Source of the DNA: Fluviicola taffensis DSM 16823
GTDB taxonomy: Bacteria > Bacteroidota > Bacteroidia > Flavobacteriales_D > Crocinitomicaceae
DNA length: 64,000 nucleotides
Direction of reading: 5' to 3'
Assembly (NCBI RefSeq): GCF_000194605.1
Contig: NC_015321.1
Location: forward strand, 1,550,001-1,614,000
Position numbers and translations under genes: made by a program
The notes under the pieces: model-generated
What the model was told of the DNA's origin: nothing
The model's database searches: none
Seen by the model: the letters and a program-made list of their open reading frames with translations, nothing else
In this document: positions 16,859 to 24,440 of the stretch, piece by piece
Numbering within the stretch: position 1 is the first letter of the stretch
Layout: every line of letters starts with the position of its first letter

Positions 16859-17611
16859 CTATTTACTTGAAAATTGATAGGGTGTTAGTTCAGAAAAACT
16901 TTTTGCCAACGGATCAATCGCAAAGAACCTACCAATACGAGGGTCGTGCATACGATATTCAAAATTAATGCTGTTTCCTGCTCCTTTCACCTCGTCATCA
17001 TGCTCTTGACCTTGGAAGGAATAACGATAATCACCTCTCGCTATCAACGAATAAGAAGTATCTGTATCGGTGCCAACCAGCGTCATATTGGCCAAGGAGA
17101 ACGCTGCACTTCCACTATACTTCACCCGCACATATGCCTGTGTTGGTGTAAAATTCGTGGTTTGTGTTCCGTTCATAGATGTGGTATTCAAAAGTGTACT
17201 CCAGCCAGATGTTCCGTTAGAACTTTGCTCTACCAATAAAGTTACCGAATTATTTTCAGTTTGTGTATAGGTCAGTTCGTAATTGTCGCTCGGAGTAACA
17301 TCAAAATTGCGCTGAATGGCTGGTATTTCTCCTGCTACGCGCAGCTTATTCGGTGATCCTGTCAATACATTCATATACGAAGTTGCCCAACTAGTACTCC
17401 AACCATCGGTGTTTTGAGCAACAATCGTTCCTATTTCAAAAGTCGAGGTGTAAAAATTTACACCTGTCATTCGTACAAAACGCATGTTGTCAATTACATA
17501 AACTCTCCCAGAAACCAAACCAGCATTCCCTGGTACAAACATAGCTTGAATTGAAACACTGCCAACTGGTGCCGTAACAGTCAGTGAAACCCATGCTAGC
17601 GCGAGTGTCAC
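16859..17611 (-). pseudogene. RHS core fragment of cassette C, 5'-truncated and frameshifted at its 3' end
   Basis: 250 codons from a GTG that is not a natural start: the frame runs back only to a stop at 17624-17626, through a palindrome at 17597-17621. It extends ~85 residues further upstream into the parent RHS protein than cassettes A and B ([38 protein letters not shown]), then has the shared segment [20 protein letters not shown] and the RHS core ([35 protein letters not shown]). It ends ...[11 protein letters not shown]-stop. Deleting one A from the AAA of that Lys codon restores [18 protein letters not shown] and joins it to the next frame. Confidence 0.75.
17021..17390. repeat. Coding part of the RHS repeat, third copy
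   Basis: Matches the coding halves of 10821-11281 and 12876-13336, from ATAACGATAATCACCTCTCG to GAAGTTGCCCAA, with more base differences than A has from B. At 17390 it continues into RHS sequence, whereas A and B switch to the hairpin/IS-end boundary. This marks the cassette breakpoint. Confidence 0.8.
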
Positions 17612-17621
17612 ACTCGTGCTA
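17597..17621. repeat. Short palindrome at the 5' break of the RHS C gene
   Basis: Eleven-base arms TAGCGCGAGTG / CACTCGTGCTA around TCA, with one G-T type mismatch. The homology of the RHS protein appears to end inside it, and the frame hits a stop 3 bases beyond. It differs from the GACGCATCGCGTC family. Confidence 0.65.
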
Positions 17622-17718
17622 ATTTATCACCATTTTTAATGACTCAACGAAACAGTTGTTCCTCCGCTATTGCATGAATTGGCTCACAGATCACTATTAT
17701 TGAAAGTCTTGGATTGTT

Positions 17719-18597
17719 TCAAGCCTTCTTCTTGTGTAAATCATATACAATTCCATCCGATAAACCGATTTTTGGAACATACATTTCTTTGCAATTCAAG
17801 GCATTCATGCAGACGCGGAAAATTTCCAGCGCTGGAACGATGACATCTGCTCTGTCTGGCTTTAATTGGAACAAATCCATGCGTTGCCCCACACTGAGTG
17901 GTTCGAGCTCTTTATACAGCTTATTCATAGCTCTAAGCGTAACGGGAGCTTTCTCTTTAAAACCCAAAATCTTGTGAATCTTGTTGATGTTTCCTCCAGT
18001 TGCATACACCAAGTGTGGATTGTCTTCCACGTGTTCTTTGATCCAGAGTTTCAATTCGCGCCAATGATCTTTTTCAACTTTGTTCTTCAACATACGAACG
18101 GTTCCAATGTCGAAGCTTTTTGCTGCAACGCGTTTTCCGTGTTCAAATACGTTAATTTCTGTTGATCCTCCGCCTACATCTATCACCAAATAAGGCTTTG
18201 AAAGCTCAATATCTAATAAGGCAAAAGTCCCGAAAATTAAACGTGCTTCTTCGTCTCCTGATATGATTTCAATCTCGATTCCAGTATTTCGTTTGATTTG
18301 TTGAATAATCTCTGGTCCATTTTTAGCATCACGCATGGCGCTCGTAGCACAAGCACGTATTGCCGACACATTGAAAATATCTGCAATGAGACTAAATGCT
18401 TTCATCGTTTTGATAAAGTCTTCTGCTTTTTGGATACTAATTTCACCTGAATCGAAGACTTCTCCTCCCAATCTCAAAGGAAGACGCGTGTAGGAAATTT
18501 TCTTCACATAAGGGTGTCCATTCTCCTTGGCGATTTCACCGATTAACAATCGAGCTGCATTCGATCCAATATCTATGGCTGCGTATTTCTTTGGCAT
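17719..18597 (-). CDS. ppx: Exopolyphosphatase/guanosine pentaphosphate phosphohydrolase family (Ppx/GppA)
   Basis: 292 residues, the single two-lobed ASKHA domain form, shorter than the ~500-residue enterobacterial enzymes that carry an extra HD-like region. Phosphate-1 loop AAIDIGSNAARLLIGE (5-20), RACATSAMRDAKNG (about 84-97), the ISGDEEARLIFG loop, the phosphate-2 loop VIDVGGGSTEI (about 138-148) and YATGGNINKI (about 199) are all present. Family enzymes release orthophosphate from polyphosphate or convert pppGpp to ppGpp. Which activity applies cannot be told. A TAATTTCG variant -7 element lies just upstream. The gene sits immediately next to the degenerate RHS locus. Confidence 0.92.
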   Translation of the reverse strand: MPKKYAAIDIGSNAARLLIGEIAKENGHPYVKKISYTRLPLRLGGEVFDSGEISIQKAEDFIKTMKAFSLIADIFNVSAIRACATSAMRDAKNGPEIIQQIKRNTGIEIEIISGDEEARLIFGTFALLDIELSKPYLVIDVGGGSTEINVFEHGKRVAAKSFDIGTVRMLKNKVEKDHWRELKLWIKEHVEDNPHLVYATGGNINKIHKILGFKEKAPVTLRAMNKLYKELEPLSVGQRMDLFQLKPDRADVIVPALEIFRVCMNALNCKEMYVPKIGLSDGIVYDLHKKKA

Positions 18598-18647
18598 GGT
18601 TTCCGAAATTAGCTAAAAAGCTTTAATCCCATTCATTGTTTAAAACA

Positions 18648-18683
18648 AAAAATGCCGCCCGTCAGCTGACGGGCGGCATTTCA
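18648..18683 (-). terminator. Intrinsic terminator of the large T9SS gene
   Basis: Perfect palindrome ATGCCGCCCGTCAG / CTGACGGGCGGCAT followed on the minus strand by TTTTTGTTTT. Confidence 0.9.
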
Positions 18684-18699
18684 ATCGAATCAATTCATT

Positions 18700-21600
18700 T
18701 TATTGAACAATCACTTTTTGTACCAAGTTTCCTTGAGCACTCGTAAAGTTTAAGAAATAAACTCCTTTTGCTAAGTGAGAAACTTGCAATTGAGTTTCTG
18801 TATTCATCGTTAAAGAAGCTACTGGATAAACGATTTTACCATCCTCAGAAATCATAGAGAACGTTACATCTTTTCCTGTTTTGATAGTAACAGCTGAAGT
18901 TGCAGGATTTGGATAAATCTCCAATCCAAAATTAGTTACATCTTCAATACCTGCGCAATCTTCAACAACGATAGTTTGAGAAGCAGCATCTGTACATCCA
19001 TTTGCAGTTACAGTGTAAGTAATTGTTTTTGTACCTGCTCCAGCTGTTGCAGGATTGAAATTACCAGCAGTTACTCCTGTTCCAGAATACGTTCCTCCAG
19101 CAGGTAAACCGCTAGTCAATGCAAATGAACCTGATTGCATACAAACTTCTGTAAATGTTCCAAGAGTTGCCGTTGGAGCAGCATTCAAAGTGAATGTTGA
19201 ATTTGCAGTTCCTGAACAGTTATTTGCATCCATATAAGTATACGTCAAAGTAATAGAACCTGGAGTCAAACCAGCCGGATCAAAAGTAGTTCCAGAAACT
19301 CCTGTCGAACCAGAGAAAGATCCACCAGCAGGCGAACCAACCAATGTTACAGGGCTTGCATTGTCACACACATTTCCAACTGCTGTAAATGCAACTGTTG
19401 GGTTTGTGTTAAATAATACAGTAGCCGTTCCTGTTCCAACAGCTGAACAACCAGCCATAGTAACGTTTGTAACAGTAAAAGTTCCGTTTGCTGTAGCATT
19501 GAAAGTATAAGGAGAAGTTGTAACAGCATTTACAGTTGTAGGAGTTGTTCCATCTGTGTAAGTAATGTTCCAAGGACCAGCTCCAGTTAATGCAATACTA
19601 ACAGGGAAAGTTCCAGGACCACATTGTGTTCCACCACCAGAAACAGCTGCAGTAGGTGCAGCAGCAATTGTTATGTCAAACTCCTCTGTTGAAGCAGCAC
19701 AAGAACCATTTGCAGCAATTGAATTCGTCACCGTATAAGTTCCAGCAGTACTTGAAGCTAAATCAATAGCTCCAGAAGAAACATTAATTACTAAACCAGC
19801 AGTAGAACTGAATGCTCCAGCGCTAGCTCCTGTAGGATATACCGGACTTGGGTTTGTTGCATTAGTACAGTAGGTTAGCTGTGCATAGCTGAATGTTGCA
19901 TCAGGAGCTCCTGAGATCACTACTGTTTGAGTACTTGTATTAGGACAAGTTCCTGAAGTAGTATAAGTCACAGAATATGACCCGTTTGCACTGTTTGCTA
20001 CATCAATTACTCCAGTTGCAGTACTTACAAAAACCAATCCTGCTGGGGTAGCAGAGAATATTCCAGCAACAGAAGTTGTTGGCGTTTGGTTTGGTGAAGC
20101 ATCACAAATAGAATTTGATGGATAAACGTATGTTGCATTATCCAATGGGTTAACTGTAACAGCAATCGCATTCGAATTTGATTTACAGTTATTAGCGTCT
20201 GTTAACTGAACAGTATATGAGCCCGCAGCTGTTGCTGAATAAGCAGAAGCTATTGCTCCGCCAATTGGAGTTCCACCATTATTCCAAATAAATGTTCCTG
20301 TTCCAGTTGAAGTTAAGTTTACCGAACCTGGTGTACAAAAAGTAGTTGCTCCGCCCGCAGAAATTACTGGTGAAGTTGTTGTCATTGTTAATGTTGCAAT
20401 GTAGTCATTACTTGTTCCACACGGATATCCATAAAATTGAGCTGGCGCAACATATGCGACATAAGTACCTGGAGCGAATGCATAAGATAATGTAGTTGGT
20501 GTACACTGACTTGCCAATACACTAGACATAACTACTGGACTTGCACAATTTGAAATATTTACAAAAAGTAAAGCCGCTGGAAATTCTGCATTAACATTCC
20601 AGTTAACCGTTGTAGGACTCGTTACAGTAAAACGATACCAATCTTGATCTCTTAACCCATTATTTGCCCAAGCAGATCCATAAACAACAGCTCCACAGGT
20701 AATATCTTGATAAACCGGAGTCGGAGAATTACATCCGCCGTTTGTATCTGAACCACAAGCTTCTGTCTCAACAATAGAGCCTCCAGGTTGAGTTATAGAA
20801 CAGGAAGCTATTTCTTGCACACAAATTGTAAAATTTAATGACGCTGGAAAGTAATCATACCAATCAAAAACACGTATAAAATAAGTTTGTCCAACTACTA
20901 AATTTGCAAATTGCATAGATTCAACTCCATCATTTAATGATGAATCCTGACAAGCAACAGATGTTAGAGATCCACAAGCACCAGAGAACACTTCAAAAAC
21001 AGCATCAAAATTAGTAGATCCGTCAACCGTAATTTTTGTATTTGTAGAAGTCGCAACAAAACGATACCAAACATCATCATTTGCCGTTCCTTCACAAACT
21101 GTTATCGGAACTGAAGCTGTTGCTCCAGCTATCGTTCCAGAAGTAGGTGTACAACTTGTTCCTTCTGTTAATAATGTAGCACCAGCGCAATCATTATTTG
21201 CAGGAGCAGCTAATGTGGAAGTGTAGGAATAAGTATCAATTCCAATATAATTGGAATTCGTACCAGCAGAACCTCCATTAGTTACAAAATAGCGGAAAGC
21301 AACTCTTCCCGAAGTAGGACCAGATAGACCGCTAATAGTAATTGTGTACTGGGTCCAAACTTTTGGATAAACTCCAGTAACCAACGTAGGATTAATTTCT
21401 AACAATAAAGTAGTATAATCACCTACGGAAGTTGATGTTGTACCCACATTTGTACTATTACCATTTGTGCTCAATCGAACTTGTAAACGATCAGGATACT
21501 CTGTTCCTGAAGGAATACGAGAATAAAAGGTAATTACATCTCCATTATTAAGAACTCGGTTGGGTGAAAATAACCAATTGCTGATTGTTGCAGGAACGGT

Positions 21601-21867
21601 TGCAGTGGTTGATTGATAATTACAGCTCAAATAAGAATCAGTAGCAGCTCCTGCTTGTGCATCAAAACTAGCTGGGTTTCCAGTTCCCCAACCCAATGTT
21701 GCACTTGGTGAGTCACTATTGTTAGTCACACCCCATTCGGTAAGTGTGTTAACATCATCAAATCCCTCTGTAAAAGACTGAGAATAAGACAAATAACTTG
21801 ACACGGAAACGAGCAAAACACCCGAAAACAAACCAAGAACAGTTTGACGAAAATTTATTGTTTTCAT
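18700..21867 (-). CDS. Large T9SS-secreted adhesin-like protein
   Basis: 1055 residues. Signal peptide at 1-30 (cleavage after SYSQ). Residues ~31-215 form a jellyroll of the choice-of-anchor/cleaved-adhesin type (SFTEGFDDVNTLTEW ... NSNYIGIDTYSY). About 222-350 and 355-500 are two Cys-containing pre-peptidase-C-like sandwiches (DVWYRFVATSTNTKI, DQDWYRFTVTSPTTVNW). Then come about five tandem Ig-like/PKD-like repeats rich in Thr, Ser, Ala and Gly (for example GTGTFIWNNGG, AGGSFSGSTGVSG, PAGGTYSGTGVTAG). The last ~75 residues are a T9SS type A domain (LEIYPNPATSAVTI ... LAKGVYFLNFTS). Likely surface adhesin or matrix protein. The binding target is unknown. It is 9 bases downstream of a small secreted protein gene. 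Confidence 0.9.
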   Translation of the reverse strand: MKTINFRQTVLGLFSGVLLVSVSSYLSYSQSFTEGFDDVNTLTEWGVTNNSDSPSATLGWGTGNPASFDAQAGAATDSYLSCNYQSTTATVPATISNWLFSPNRVLNNGDVITFYSRIPSGTEYPDRLQVRLSTNGNSTNVGTTSTSVGDYTTLLLEINPTLVTGVYPKVWTQYTITISGLSGPTSGRVAFRYFVTNGGSAGTNSNYIGIDTYSYTSTLAAPANNDCAGATLLTEGTSCTPTSGTIAGATASVPITVCEGTANDDVWYRFVATSTNTKITVDGSTNFDAVFEVFSGACGSLTSVACQDSSLNDGVESMQFANLVVGQTYFIRVFDWYDYFPASLNFTICVQEIASCSITQPGGSIVETEACGSDTNGGCNSPTPVYQDITCGAVVYGSAWANNGLRDQDWYRFTVTSPTTVNWNVNAEFPAALLFVNISNCASPVVMSSVLASQCTPTTLSYAFAPGTYVAYVAPAQFYGYPCGTSNDYIATLTMTTTSPVISAGGATTFCTPGSVNLTSTGTGTFIWNNGGTPIGGAIASAYSATAAGSYTVQLTDANNCKSNSNAIAVTVNPLDNATYVYPSNSICDASPNQTPTTSVAGIFSATPAGLVFVSTATGVIDVANSANGSYSVTYTTSGTCPNTSTQTVVISGAPDATFSYAQLTYCTNATNPSPVYPTGASAGAFSSTAGLVINVSSGAIDLASSTAGTYTVTNSIAANGSCAASTEEFDITIAAAPTAAVSGGGTQCGPGTFPVSIALTGAGPWNITYTDGTTPTTVNAVTTSPYTFNATANGTFTVTNVTMAGCSAVGTGTATVLFNTNPTVAFTAVGNVCDNASPVTLVGSPAGGSFSGSTGVSGTTFDPAGLTPGSITLTYTYMDANNCSGTANSTFTLNAAPTATLGTFTEVCMQSGSFALTSGLPAGGTYSGTGVTAGNFNPATAGAGTKTITYTVTANGCTDAASQTIVVEDCAGIEDVTNFGLEIYPNPATSAVTIKTGKDVTFSMISEDGKIVYPVASLTMNTETQLQVSHLAKGVYFLNFTSAQGNLVQKVIVQ

Positions 21868-21876
21868 ATGGTCTTA

Positions 21877-22128
21877 CTATTTGGTGATTTTCTTAGATAA
21901 TTTTTTACTGTTTCGATCTAAAACTTGTTCCTCATTTTTTGAAGGGTTTAAATTCGATTCTTTTTGCTTCTGCAATGGAGTATTGGCAGAAATAGGCTTA
22001 GCCTGATTCAAGGCATTTTCCTTTTTAACAGGTTTTTCCTTTGCTACTTTTGTTGTGCTTAATTCTTGAGAGAAAACAGAACTACAACAAAGTAAAGCGA
22101 AAGAAACCACTAGTAATGATTTTTTCAT
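21877..22128 (-). CDS. Small lysine-rich secreted protein, hypothetical
   Basis: 83 residues. Signal peptide MKKSLLVVSFALLCCSSV with likely cleavage after FSQ. The mature ~60 residues are low-complexity and hydrophilic, dominated by Lys, Asn, Glu and Gln (EKPVKKENALNQAKP, KNEEQVLDRNSKKLSKK), so probably disordered. No family is recognised. It is the first gene of an operon with the giant T9SS protein, which starts 9 bases later, so a helper or regulatory part in its export or surface assembly is possible but unproven. A TATCTTAG variant promoter lies upstream. Confidence 0.65.
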   Translation of the reverse strand: MKKSLLVVSFALLCCSSVFSQELSTTKVAKEKPVKKENALNQAKPISANTPLQKQKESNLNPSKNEEQVLDRNSKKLSKKITK

Positions 22129-22253
22129 AGTAAGTTATTAAAATTAATGTGGCGCTAAGATAGGAAATCAGTACCTAACTTCTCAAATTTTTAACACTTT
22201 AAACTAGAAAATAAGTGCATTTATAACAATTGATACACCAATAAATGACATTC

Positions 22254-24287
22254 TCAAGAATTTTTTACAGGGAAAAAGAAGGAGATTGGTTTGTGTCTAA
22301 AATACAACCAAACAGAGTGAAACAGGTATTTTACCTCAGAAAGTGGAATATCTCGGGAGCGCAAAGCTAACCAAAGTGATAAAGCAAAACTGACAATAAA
22401 ATTCACAAAACCTATCATACCTATTCCAAGGATTCCCATCAAGATTGGATACCAACCTGAGTGAAAATCTCCGCCAAACAATCCGAGAGCCATATTTCCT
22501 GCAGCAAATGTAATGTGACGGATATCCAAATTTAATCCGAGAAATATTCCGATGCTTGCTGTGGAACCTAAGAAAACTCCAAACCAAAAATTGGATGCTA
22601 CACCTGCCCATTTTGCTTCAATCCAAGTTGCAAAACTCTTTGCGCCTTCTTTTCCCAACGAAATTTTCAAAATCGGATGTTCCTTGATACGGTTGTAAAT
22701 CTTTTTATGCTTGATCTTATTGGAAATGGAACCAGAAATAATCCCTGATAAGAATAAGAAAACACCCGCAATTGCAGCATGTAAAATTGCCCAAGATTCA
22801 ATGGGATTTAAATCAGTTAGTAGTACATCACTTTTATGTTGATTCACAATTTGGAAACCAACCACTCCCTGTAAGGACCAAATGAGCACTAAAGCAACAG
22901 GAAATGCTACAAAAACATTCCCCACAAATGCGATGAATTGAGATCGAAAAAGATGTGAAAACAAGATTGCAAAGGATCTATGTCTGTCTGCATCATTTAC
23001 TGAATCAGATAATCCACCCTCAATCGATTTAACAATTGCCGCTGCTGTCATAGCAGGTTGCTTCGTTGCTAAAGTAAACCCTAATAGATAAATGAGAATG
23101 AATCCAAATGCATAGTTCATACTATATAAGAAAGCGTGACCAAAATCACTGACACCTGCTTTACCCAAAACAACTTTGAATAAACACAAGAAACCAACAA
23201 TCAATCCTCCACCCATTGCCGTCAATAGCATATGCATGTATTCTTTTTTCGATTCGGTAATGTAGTGTTCTCCTGTTTTTGCGGTATGTTGAGTTACCTC
23301 GTAAGCTATTGTTTGTGTGCTATCCAACATCAAGCGACGAATGTTGTTCTTTCTGCAATTGTATTTGATCAACTTAATCGTCAAATAAATGGAATTATCT
23401 CGTTTGTCTTCATCCGAATCAATTGCCAACAAGGGCAAAAGCGCATCTATTCGAAATAACTGTTGTCTAATCCGCAACAAGCTTTGATTCACCCGAAGGG
23501 AAATACCAAACTTTGCGCTATTATCAAAAGCGGTATTGATGATTTGATGACATCCTTTAAGTAATTCAACTAAATCCAAATAATCAGGATCTGTTCCAGA
23601 AACCGAAAAATTTCGTTGACGAACGATTTTAGTAATGATTACATCCAATTTTTTCTCAAAAGATTCAAAAGGACTTTGCACATTTTCATACTCTGGAACC
23701 ATAATCAATACATCCTGCTCCAAAGCTCTTCCGCTAATGCGTTGAATCAACAAACTAATCCCACTTACGATTTCTGTAATTGCAGAGTTAGAACTATCTT
23801 CTTCGTTATCATATATCGTATCCAAATCCAATAAAACAATTAACTCATTGATTTCAAGGATAGAAATTTCCTGAATCCATTCAAAATCTTTCTGCTTATA
23901 AAAGACTTGATTCAACAAAAACTGCAAAGTATCGGGCTCAGGTTGTTCGGGCAAAATCTTCGAAGCCAAGCGTTCTCTCACTTCTCGGATGAAGTAAGCA
24001 TCTCTAATAATACCCGAATCCGTTAAAATAGACGTAAATTTGCGGTTTTGAAATACATTTCGGAGATAAACCGACATCGCATAGCGCTTCACAGCATTTT
24101 CTTGCAAGTAATCTAACAAGGGTTGAATGCTAACTGGTGGTTGATTCTTTTCCTTTTTTTCAGGGCGAAAATGTGCAACTAAATCAACCAAGAATTCCAA
24201 ATTATTAGACGTATAATCTGCTTCGTAATAAAACGCATCAAACAACTCGTCCAACTTTTTTTTCTTTCTTTTTCTAAACAATTGCAT
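22254..24287 (-). CDS. Gcr-type 'site-specific recombinase' family multi-pass membrane protein
   Basis: 677 residues. The N-terminal ~330 residues are soluble and helical (LDELFDAFYYEADY, YLRNVFQNRKFTS, ISGRALEQDVLIM). The C-terminal half has about eight hydrophobic segments, including MLLTAMGGGLIVGFLCLF, the characteristic LLGFTLATKQPAMTAAAI motif and GNVFVAFPVALVLIW. This matches PF10136, named after Neisseria gcr. The family name is historical: nothing in the sequence looks like a tyrosine or serine recombinase, and the membrane topology argues for an envelope role. The protein is complete. It lies after ileS and is separated from it by a terminator. Confidence 0.8.
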   Translation of the reverse strand: MQLFRKRKKKKLDELFDAFYYEADYTSNNLEFLVDLVAHFRPEKKEKNQPPVSIQPLLDYLQENAVKRYAMSVYLRNVFQNRKFTSILTDSGIIRDAYFIREVRERLASKILPEQPEPDTLQFLLNQVFYKQKDFEWIQEISILEINELIVLLDLDTIYDNEEDSSNSAITEIVSGISLLIQRISGRALEQDVLIMVPEYENVQSPFESFEKKLDVIITKIVRQRNFSVSGTDPDYLDLVELLKGCHQIINTAFDNSAKFGISLRVNQSLLRIRQQLFRIDALLPLLAIDSDEDKRDNSIYLTIKLIKYNCRKNNIRRLMLDSTQTIAYEVTQHTAKTGEHYITESKKEYMHMLLTAMGGGLIVGFLCLFKVVLGKAGVSDFGHAFLYSMNYAFGFILIYLLGFTLATKQPAMTAAAIVKSIEGGLSDSVNDADRHRSFAILFSHLFRSQFIAFVGNVFVAFPVALVLIWSLQGVVGFQIVNQHKSDVLLTDLNPIESWAILHAAIAGVFLFLSGIISGSISNKIKHKKIYNRIKEHPILKISLGKEGAKSFATWIEAKWAGVASNFWFGVFLGSTASIGIFLGLNLDIRHITFAAGNMALGLFGGDFHSGWYPILMGILGIGMIGFVNFIVSFALSLWLALRSRDIPLSEVKYLFHSVWLYFRHKPISFFFPVKNS

Positions 24288-24370
24288 CTTATTTCACCTC
24301 ACTTTGCGCTAAAGTAAGAAGACCCGCCAAGAAAATCGTGTTAAATTTTGGGAAAATGACTCTGAAACTA

Positions 24371-24408
24371 AAAATGCCCAATCCGTTATTACGAATCAGG
24401 CATTTATT
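24371..24408 (-). terminator. Intrinsic terminator downstream of ileS
   Basis: Stem AAATGCC / GGCATTT with an imperfectly paired inner part, followed on the minus strand by TTTTTAG. Confidence 0.7.
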
Positions 24409-24440
24409 TTTTTGAATTCTGAATTTTACATTTTTAATTC

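Noticed and set aside
17627-17718. Short segment reading SCNSGGTTVSLSH upstream of the RHS C fragment
   Set aside because: It looks like a remnant of a secreted or RHS protein but is interrupted by stops and too short to support a call.
22254-24287. DNA recombinase suggested by the family name
   Set aside because: The protein has many membrane helices and no recombinase catalytic motif, so the name is historical.
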